Notes under the pieces: generated by a model | What the model was told of the DNA's origin: nothing | What the model saw: only the letters and a program-made list of their open reading frames with translations | Databases searched by the model: none | Made by a program: the position numbers and the translations under genes | In this document: piece after piece, positions 55,642 to 64,000 of the stretch | How the letters are laid out: each line of letters begins with the position of its first letter | Numbering within the stretch: the stretch's first letter is position 1 | NCBI GenBank assembly: GCA_016584495.1 | Contig: WAID01000003.1 | Location: forward strand, 1,798,001 to 1,862,000 | From: Celoporthe dispersa | Lineage: Eukaryota > Ascomycota > Sordariomycetes > Diaporthales > Cryphonectriaceae | Length of the DNA stretch: 64,000 nucleotides | Direction: 5' to 3'

Positions 55642-57584
55642 TGTGAGCACTCTTCCGGATAGCAAAGGCCTGCTTGTGAGTTTTTGGTAGGTATATATCG
55701 AACTTACAGTGTTGAACCATCTATGCAGAGTAAAATCGTCACTTATAAGATTGGCAAATGCAGTGTCTTTAATTCCAATTCTTGCAGCTGAGCCTCGGCT
55801 CTGCAACAATGCAGCTATTGATAATACCAATGTTAGCCTTTGTATTTTGGAAGACAATGAATGGTACAAGAATTGTTTCGGATGCACAAAGCTACTAGAG
55901 AAAGACACATATGTTTCTTTCAAGTAGTAGTATAGATCGATAATTCTCTTAGAGTGCATCCAACTTAGTGTAAAGCTCAAACGCTCCTACATGGCCTTTG
56001 TTGGCACTACCATAATCTCAAGCTCAGATGTGCACATATTGCTGCTTTACAAGCAATCTCACACATAATTTGGTGATCCAAAAAGGTATTTACTAGCTTA
56101 AGGAGGGGGCTCCTTCAATGAACACAGGCAGATAAAATGGAGGCATGACAGAACAGACACGAGAATCATCGGGTAGCATGGTTATTGAAGTTTACATTGG
56201 CTAGCACTCATGTAAACAAAGAGTGTAGTTCTTTCAGGCCTGGAATTGTTGTTTTTGACAATGCCCTGACCAAGGCATTGGATCACAGCGACAAGAATGG
56301 CAATGCTCAACCAGACTATGTTTGCTTAATCGTATCTCATAGGCTAAGCGAGCCTCCCACATTGCGCTCAAGAGTTACAAAATCAGTCAAGAAGACATTT
56401 GGAACCTTGTCCGCTGCCTTCTCCTTTATACATAAATTGATATACGTGATAAGAACACTCATATCTATTTATGCACATCGATAGCATATAGCTAGCAATA
56501 TCTACACTAATTGTTCTCTTGATTTCAGCTTACAAGTACAAGCCAAGAATATGTGAGCGCTAAAAGGAGGATTATTTCCAAGGTAGGCTGCTAATGTATG
56601 GTCTAATCAATTAATTACTTAAGTACTAAGTATATAAGTCGACGTAGTAGGCAGGCTGCAGATCTTACACGTTTCTTATTGTGCGATGGATTTCTTTTCG
56701 TGTTGCTACCTAAGATGTGGAATCGCCTGCTAGAAGACAATCATGACAAAGTGCGAGACGAAGCAGTCTAGATTGCTTGCTGCATATGAGTGTGACGTTT
56801 TCCGCAACCCATTTAGAATCTACGTGAAAAAACATATTTGTCGACTACGTGTTTGGCAGTGATCAAAGCCGTGATTCCATATAAGTAGAATAATTGTTCA
56901 TACATTTTGAAGATTCTGAGAATGGCTAATGAATGATTCACACATGACACAATGAACTGCTTAGTGTGGTTATTACTGGGATAAGTTTCGGATTGAGGAG
57001 TACTGTTATAGTTTCGCAGCGTGCATATAATACACACCAGACGTGCGCTGCACGCTGTGTCGGTATCTGCAAAGTTCCGTCCCTTGAGGAATACTTCCTA
57101 AAGATGGTTGTTAGCTTAGACAGCGATCGTCTCTAGCTGTTCTAACGCATCCTGGTCGTATTATTCCCACAGTCCTGCAGGTAAGAAGCCAAGAACGGGG
57201 TTAGGGAAGACATGCCGCAGCTAGCCTCGGTGCCGATGATCTGCGCCCTCTGCGCCCCTCTCCACGCAAGAAGCACGGAGGACAAGCACTATCCAGTGCC
57301 GACCAGAGGTTTAAACGAAAACGATATGCATTAGTGGCCGACTTCAGTCTCGCCGCGTGACGTGAACTCCACTGGACTCTTGCACCATCGATCCCTAGAT
57401 AATAGCAAGAAGCAAGTCGCGTAGGAGGTTGGACGGAGGAACGCACCGGAGTCTCCGAACCTGCAAGGCGCTTCCCAAAATTTAATATATCACCGCAGTC
57501 GCCCTGGGTAGCAATGGCGACGGGATCTGAGGCAGACCTCGCATCCCCAGACAGACAGGTTTCAAAGGGTCCTGCATCGAAACA
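55642..57584. other. AT-rich intergenic region, 1.9 kb
   Basis: Bases 55650-57100 are distinctly AT-rich with many TA steps, compared with the GC-rich genes around it. The 100-codon frame at 56185-56484 has no ATG start and no known domain. Composition could reflect old RIP-mutated DNA, but no parent element is recognisable. The last 400 bp are GC-richer and should hold the arylsulfatase promoter. Confidence 0.45.
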
Positions 57585-59352
57585 ATGGCTACTACTACTG
57601 GCAAGAGACCAAATTTCTTGGTCGTCGTGGCGGACGATCTCGGCTTCAGCGACACGGGCCCGTATGGCAGCGAGATTCCCACCCCGACGCTGGACCGACT
57701 CGCCAAGGAGGGCGTGACGATGACGGGCTTCCATACGGCATCTGCTTGCTCGCCGACGAGGGCCATGCTGCTCTCTGGCACGGACAACCACATTGCTGGG
57801 CTCGGCCAGATGGCAGAGCTTATGTTTGCCACGAAGGCATCGTACTGGGGCAAGCCTGGGTATGAAGGATACCTGAACTTCAGAGTGGCCGCCTTGCCTG
57901 AGATTCTGCAGGATGCTGGGTACTACACTGTAATGTCCGGAAAGTGGTAAGTTACAATGGCCTCACTGCCTACTTCAGCCTTGATTTTTTTTTTCTTTCG
58001 TTTTCTTTTTCGTTATTCTCAAGTGATCACCCAACAGGCACCTTGGTCTGAAGAAGGAAGTCTGTCCACACGCCCGCGGTTTCGACAAGTCCTTCGTCTA
58101 CCTCCCTGGGGCGGGCAACCACTACAATAACGAGCCGCAGTTAGATAACGTGGGCTCATTCGTCATTCCAGCCCTCAAGTCCGACAACCTCTGGATGCGC
58201 GACAACGTGGTCATCGATCGAAAGAAGGACATCCCCAAGGACTTTTACTCGACCGAGAGCTTCACAACCGAGATGATCCAGTACCTCAAGGACCGCACCC
58301 CAGAAGAGAAGGAGAAGCCATTCTTCGGCTATCTGGCATACACCGCACCGCACTGGCCGCTCCAGGCCCCTCGGGAGGTGATCGACAAGTACAAAGGTCA
58401 GTACTCGGACGGTCCAGAGGCCCTCCGCCGGCGCCGCCTAGAGGCTCTCATCGCGCGCGGCCTGGTCCCTTCCGACGTCGAGCCAGCGCCGATGGTGGGC
58501 GACAAGGTCAAAGAATGGGCGGAGATGACCGACGACGAAAAGACCCATTCCTCACGGCGCATGGAGACATACGCGGCCATGGTGGATCTTATCGATCAGA
58601 ACCTGGCGCGGGTGGTGTCGTACCTCGAGGAGACTGGTGAGCTCGACAACACGCTCGTCATGTTCATCTCGGACAACGGCGCAGAGGGGAAAGTGCTGGA
58701 GGCCCTTCCCGTCTCGCAGGGGATGCCGCTGGCCAAGATCATCGAGAAATATTACAACAACTCGATGGACAACATCGGAAACGCCGACTCGTTCGTGTGG
58801 TACGGACCACAGTGGGCGTGTGCAGCCACTGCCCCGTCCAAGGGCTTCAAGACGATGGTGACGGAGGGTGGCATCAGGTGTCCCTGCATCGTGCGGTATC
58901 CGAAGTTTGCCCTCTCGCAGGGTAAGGTAACCCACGACTTCACCACCGTAATGGATATCCTCCCCACGTTCCTGGAGATGGCCGACGTGCCACACCCCGG
59001 TACGAGCTTCCGCGGTCGCGAGGTTGTCCTTCCGCGCGGGCGGTCCTGGGGCCCCTTTCTCGACGGCAAGGTGAAGAGCGTACACAATAATGACACGCAG
59101 GCCGTGCACGGCTGGGAACTGTTCGGCCGCAGGGCGATACGCAAGGGGAACTGGAAGGCTGTTTTTGTGCCGGCACCACAGGGCTCGGAGGAGTGGGAGC
59201 TGTTTGATCTGTCCAAAGACCTGGGTGAGATTCATGATCGGGCAAAGGAGGAGCCAGAGGTGTTGGAGGAGTTACTCAAGGAGTGGGAAAGGTACTTCTC
59301 CGAGACCGGAATGTATGATCCTGGGGCCGAGCAGCACAAGAGCAAGTGGTGA
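57585..59352 (+). CDS. Arylsulfatase, bacterial AtsA type
   Basis: Hydrolyses sulfate esters; in microbes such enzymes scavenge sulfur. Two exons (57585-57946 and 58038-59352), joined in phase, encode 558 residues. The start is MATTTGKRPNFLVVVADDLG, with the metal-binding Asp pair. The active-site motif is CSPTR in TASACSPTRAMLLSG near residue 53, where the Cys (C-x-P-x-R) is converted to formylglycine. Later blocks are KWHLGLKKE, FFGYLAYTAPHWPLQAP, FISDNGAEG, WYGPQWACAATAPSKG, GGIRCPCIVRYP and TVMDILPTFLEMADV. There is no signal peptide, so it is likely cytosolic, as for Pseudomonas AtsA, which it resembles over its whole length as I recall that family. Close similarity to a bacterial type raises ancient horizontal transfer; the intron shows it is adapted to a fungal genome. 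The activating enzyme is not in this window. Confidence 0.93.
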
Positions 59353-60455
59353 TGGGGCCAAGCAGGTCCGCGTACAGCTTCCAGATGAAGTGGGTCAGGT
59401 CCTCGCTGGGGAGCCTGGTCTGGTTAGAATATATTGAATAGGTCAATCCTGCTCAGCTTGATGGCAAGACATCATGGTGTGAGCCATCTTCCCCCATAGA
59501 CGAATCAAATGATAACAGTGGTGCCCTGTGTTCCAACTTGACAGACTGAAGGACAGCCTCGACCATCAAACCGCAGTGACCGCGCACCCAAGAAGAATCT
59601 CGACCCTGAAATGTTTTACCATGGCTCTTTGCCGAGCAACATCTGTTGGCGGAGTGGTTGGGGCCTGTGACCTGCCCATCTAGAAAGCCCATCGAAACAA
59701 TATATACCCCATAAATGCTTGATGTTTTGACAGCTAATGCTTGCTGTGTTTGATATCTAGTGAGCTAACGGGCTGCTTGGTTGGATGCACACGTATTTGT
59801 ACAGAGTGTGTGTCTACATAGACAGGTTCACTCACAAGAGATGCAACGGGGAACACAAGAAGCGGGACTGAGGGTCATAACATCATAAATTTCCAGAATG
59901 CCTGTGTACACCGACGCCCATCAAAAGAAAACACCAAGTCCTATCTCGTGCCTCATCTTTCGCTGACATGACATGGCTTTTTTTTTCTGGTCGTAAATTC
60001 GTAACATGATGAAGCAAGGATGGCAGGCATGTGCACACGCGCACACACCCCGCAGCATCGTGCAAAACTCATGGAAATGGCTCATGATCAAAAAGAAAAA
60101 AAAGAAGAGAAGAAAAAAAAGACCAAATCGTCCACCTCTCTCGGGTCTCGTTCTCGGCAGTCTGCCCGCTCGTATCCCTTTCACCATGACCAGGTTTGCT
60201 TATTTAGCTGTATCTCCTGCACCACGCGTTGCGGTCATATCCATGATAATGCGTGTCTTCCTTGTTCCACCTCGACAGTCTAGGATGCCCGGGCTAGATC
60301 CTAATGTTGGAAAATAGGTTGACCACAAGGGAGAAAAGCCGGGAGATTGTCATCGAGTCGTCCATGCAATAACCATAAGAGGAAGGAAAAAAAAAGTTGG
60401 GATCCGATCGTCAAAAAGACGAAAAGGTTGTGTCACGAGGTCTCGTTGAAGGGAT
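59353..60455. other. Convergent spacer
   Basis: 1.1 kb between the convergent arylsulfatase and Arg-rich-protein genes. It holds A-rich runs at 60091-60121 and 60387-60394. No gene seen; both 3' UTRs are expected here. Confidence 0.45.
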
Positions 60456-62631
60456 TTAGTATCGTCGGTTCCGGTCAAAGACGACCTCCCTCTCGACGAC
60501 CCTCTCACGCTCGTCATCCCACCTGTCGCGACGGTCTCTGCGGCGCCGCTCACGTTCCATCTCCTCGCGCATCTCGCGCTCGTACTGAATCTCCCGGATC
60601 CGCTCCTTTCTGCGGGCGCGGATGCGGTCCGAGACCTCGACCAGCTCCAGAACATCCTCCTATATGTGTGTGTCTGAATTAGTAGGCTGTCTCCTGGGAA
60701 GCCACCTATCTATTGCGCGTAGAGGTGATGGAGGAGGGAGAACGGGAGAGGGAAATGGTATTTTTTGTTGGAGTTACTCACGTATTTCAGATACTGCATG
60801 ACGTAAAAGAACAACTCTGTCTCTTCGTAGTCATAGCCCAGCTCCTCGACGGCCTCCTTGATGACGAGGTCCTTTGTGATCTCGGTCCACATATCTCTGG
60901 TCTTGGGGGCTGCTGGCGGCGGAGCAGGAGGAGGGAGGCTGGGCCGCAGGCTGATGCGCTTATCCGTGACCCTCTCGACCTCAAAGTCGCGCTCGCGTTC
61001 CTTGTCGTAGATCTGCACGCTCAGGCGGTCTCGCTCACCACCGCGCGGCGGCCTCTCATAGTCACGCTCGGAGATGACGGTGGTGTTGGACGACGAGGTG
61101 GGCGGCGACGCAGGCACGAGGGCGCCGTCGCGCTCAGCGATGAACTTGGCCTTGCGGGCGCCGCTGTAGCGCTGCCAGGTCACCTCGGCCGCCCCGCCGC
61201 CGACGCCGTCCATGCGGACCCTCTCGGTACCAGGCGGCACATCGACGAGGGTCCAGTCCTTGGTTCTACCGTGCCAGGCCTCACCCATCTCGCCGCGGGA
61301 GTCGATGCGGCCTGTGATACGCTCCGACTCGTCCTCGTAGTCTGGGGCGGCAGAGTGGGACCTGGGCCGCGCGGACACGCTCCGGCGCTCGTGCTCGATG
61401 TCGACCTTGAGTTTGTCACGGCCCGAGGAGATCATGATCTCGTCGTCGTGGTAGTAGCCACGCTGGCGAGGCGGCTCGGCAGCTCGTCGAGGCACACGTT
61501 CATGGGACGAGGAGCGGGCACGCGGGCGGGACTGGGACCGTGTCTTTGTGATATCAATCTCGGTCTCGCCACCCCTGTGGTAGATGTCAATGTCCGTCTC
61601 TCGCTTCTCAGCCCTGCTCCGAGGAGCAGGTGGCGGCGAAGGTGGGCGTGCTACGACGAGGCCTGTTTTTTTTTAAGAAAAATTAAGAGGTCAAGGTTAG
61701 CAGGTGTTGCATTGTGTGTGTGTGTGTGTGTTGTGTCGTCGTTTAGAAGGATTACACACGACAGGAAGAAAAAAGCGAAGAGACAAAAAAGGAAAAGAAA
61801 AAAAAAAAGAGGGCTGGAGGCGTACCATGATCGATGTCTCTGTAGTGTGTAATAACCTCTCTTTCGATCGTCGGGGCTCGAATGACTGGAGGAGGAGACG
61901 GAGGCGGAGGCGAGGGGCTAGGTGTAGGCACACGCTCTCTCTCTCGCTCAATGATCCTGAGCCTGCTCCTCTCGACCTCGGGCGGCGGCAGCGGCCTGGG
62001 AGACGGCGACCTCTCCCTGTCGATGATCCTCGTGCGCACGCGCTCGCGCTCGAGGACACTGGGAGGAGGAGGGCTTGGGGATCGTTCGGGCCGCTCGATG
62101 AAGCGGGTGCCGAGGCGCACCCTGTCGAGGGCCGGTCCGCGGCTGGGACTACGCACCCGCTCACGGGAGCGATCGATGACGCGGATCTCTTCCCGCTCAC
62201 GAACCTCAGGTGGTGGTGGCGGCGGCGGGCCAGGGCTCACGCTCCTCGCCCTGGTCTTGGTGACGATCCGCTCCCCTGACTATGGGCGACGGCGAGCGTG
62301 GTCGCGGTCTGGCCCGCTCAACGGTTTCGACATCGCGCTGGCGCAGGACCAGGGCACCAGCCTCGGAGCGGCGGCCGTCCTCGCGCATGAAGGCTGGGAC
62401 GCGTGACTCAACCTCCTCGCGCTCGCGGATGGCGATCTCGGGGGCGCTGCGGCGAGGCATAGGCATGGGGCCAGGGCTGTGCGCTCGCCTCTCTTCCCGG
62501 CGCTCGTAGATGAACTCCTCGTCCCCGCGAGGAGGTGGTGGGCCTCGCCTAGGCGGGGGAGCCCTCCTAGGAGGCTCGTCTTCGTCATAGTAGACATCCC
62601 GCTCTTCGTAGCGGCGATATGTCTCGGGCAT
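60456..62631 (-). CDS. Large Arg/Glu/Pro-rich fungal protein, apparent frameshift
   Basis: Function unknown. Three exons (61826-62631, 60782-61662, 60456-60659) would encode 629 residues. The N-terminus MPETYRRYEERDVYYDEDEP opens a long charged, disordered region with repeated RERER and SPSP motifs. The conserved C-terminal part contains EAWHGRTKDWTLVDVPPGTE, GAAEVTWQRYSGARKAKFIA, MWTEITKDLVIKEAVEELGY, DYEETELFFYVMQYLKY, then in the last exon EDVLELVEVSDRIRARRKER, ending VVFDRNRRY. It matches a fungal protein type annotated, I believe, as DUF8035. The first exon changes frame at 62273-62276. The run there should be one base shorter, which joins SPIV to RERIVTKTRARSVSPGPP and makes all splice phases agree. 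The 379-codon plus-strand frame is a shadow. Confidence 0.85.
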
Positions 62632-62643
62632 TGTGGTGGCCTT

Positions 62644-62678
<35 letters not shown>

Positions 62679-64000
62679 ACCGGATGACGATGTGGTTGTG
62701 CTGGCAGCTGGGGCGGGAGGGACTTTAGGCCTCAGTCGTCGCACCAGGGCTGGACCGGAAGAATTGTGCTGGTTGAGGTTGTCGAGGCGCTAGAGATTCT
62801 GGTCAGACGACAAGCTCGTGTCTGATGGATGATGAGGTATGGGAATCCAAGGGCTGGTAGACGTACACAACCACCAAGAGGGTGCCTGCAGCAGGGACCG
62901 GGTATAGCTAAGCTGGCGCCAGGCTAGTGATGGGATTTATGGACAACCAGGGCTGAAAGAACGGTCGTAAGAGCAAATGAAGGACCCTTGGTTCGGGCCT
63001 TGGCCTCGGGCTGGCTCCCGTCGAATATCCTCGTGGTGGTGGTGGTGTTGATGGTGCTTGAAAAGCTGCGGCCCAAGGCTATGCTGATCAGGCCTGGCTC
63101 GTCACAGGTGATGGTCAAGGCGGGCTTAGGCGAGGATGAGGGGTTGCGTTCTTTAAGGCAGACGATGATGTAGTATGACGGAAGACGCCACCAAGACGTG
63201 GCCCCAACCCAGACTCACAATTGCCGACTAGGACAGACAGGCGGACTTGCAAGTTGGACGAGGAAGGGAAAAAGGGGAAAAGAGGTATAGAGAAAGAAAA
63301 GAAAAGAGAGAAAAAGAAAGGGAAAAAAAAGGGTCCAGAATCAGGAATAAGACGAGGTGGAAAAAGATCAGCCCAACCAAGGTAAAAATAAGTGAGGCAG
63401 CGTAGGAACAAGGAAGGGTTCCAGAGGGGGAAAGGGACCCGGCCTTGCAATTGGAAGGAGAGTTTCACGCCTGGTCTTACTGAGGAGGAGGAGGCCGGCA
63501 ATCCTTGGACCGATGGGGAGGGGCTTGGCTTGTCTGGTCTGCAAGTATGATTACTGCTCGTTTATGGGTCTTTTCTCTTTTTTTCTTCTTCCCTTTCTTT
63601 CTTGTCTCTCTCTCTTTTCTTTCCTGATGTGGTGAATTTATTTGATAAATTTCTTTTCAGCGAGATACATAGATCAAGCCCAAAAGAAAACAGAGGGATT
63701 TCGAGAGACACAGGGGGGGAGAGAGCGAGCAGTCATCCGACCAAAGATGTGTAACGACCAGGCAGGATGGAGAAATTTCTACCAAGTCCAGGCGAAGATG
63801 AATCTTGCTTGTGACTGGGCACAGCACGGCAGGCCACCCTGGGAAAAACGTCGTCATCCTACAGCTGGACCGACTGCTGCAACTGGTCGGTGGGTCACTG
63901 CTGCGATCATCACCCGCAGTCAGGTTCCATGCTTGCCATGCTTCGGGGCCCAGTCACCACCAGCCCTGAACCACCCGATCGACGCAGTGCGCATCTTGTT
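62632..64000. promoter_or_regulatory. Upstream region of the Arg-rich gene, right edge
   Basis: 1.37 kb with no supportable gene. A TG microsatellite (62646-62675) sits 15 bp before the ATG of the Arg-rich gene. Purine-rich tracts at 63255-63335 and pyrimidine-rich ones at 63570-63625 flank possible promoter sequence. Confidence 0.45.

Noticed and set aside
47655..59421. 16-base match CTGGGGAGCCTGGTCT at about 47656 and 59405
   Set aside because: A single 16-mer match is expected by chance in 64 kb when both strands are considered.
60713..61852. 379-codon plus-strand open frame
   Set aside because: Antisense to the Arg-rich gene and running across its introns.

Overview
The window is nuclear DNA of a filamentous ascomycete (Pezizomycotina, most likely Sordariomycetes). 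Genes carry short spliceosomal introns (about 50-190 bp) with GTAAGT/GTACGT donors, CTAAC/CTGAC-like branch points and YAG acceptors. Products are typically fungal: a C2H2 plus Zn2Cys6 regulator, Rvs167, single-gene 6-phosphofructokinase, Cox16, Egd2, eL14, Med17 and class I mannosidase. Genes lie on both strands, separated by 0.2-3.7 kb spacers rich in microsatellites. I see no rRNA, no convincing tRNA, no CRISPR array and no secondary-metabolite cluster.

Layout. 0.9-4.5 kb: a regulator and a short-chain dehydrogenase in a stretch bounded by a perfect 25-bp direct repeat (249 and 5628). 6.5-8.1 kb: BAR/SH3 protein Rvs167. 10.1-12.5 kb: Ser/Pro-rich zinc-motif protein. 13.5-14.6 kb: LYC1-type acetyltransferase. 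17.3-18.2 kb: DUF3632-like protein. 19.2-23.2 kb: a housekeeping block (eL14, NAC alpha, ATP synthase subunit d). 23.5-28.6 kb: alpha/beta-hydrolase, GFA-domain protein and phosphofructokinase. 30.5-33.9 kb: Med17 and a small membrane protein. 36.9-37.7 kb: uncharacterised protein. 41.4-45.3 kb: Cox16, a retinol-dehydrogenase-like SDR and a small secreted protein. 47.8-49.6 kb: Dal5-type permease. 50.2-51.3 kb: a pyrimidine-rich tract leading into an unusual period-8 minisatellite with inverted flanks. 52.5-55.6 kb: GH47 mannosidase and DUF1810 protein. 57.6-59.4 kb: bacterial-type arylsulfatase. 60.5-62.6 kb: large Arg-rich protein.

The genes do not form one pathway. Two observations stand out. 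First, at least seven genes, including probably essential ones (eL14, MED17), contain single-base frameshifts, mostly in runs of C or G. Adding or removing one base restores both the conserved reading frame and the downstream splice phases, so I read most of these as consensus errors, not biology. Second, the 608-bp octamer array at 50681-51288 keeps one 8-bp register while its unit changes stepwise from one flank to its reverse complement at the other, inside CTAG-rich surroundings. I found no convincing new multi-gene system; the repeat locus is the best candidate for something undescribed.
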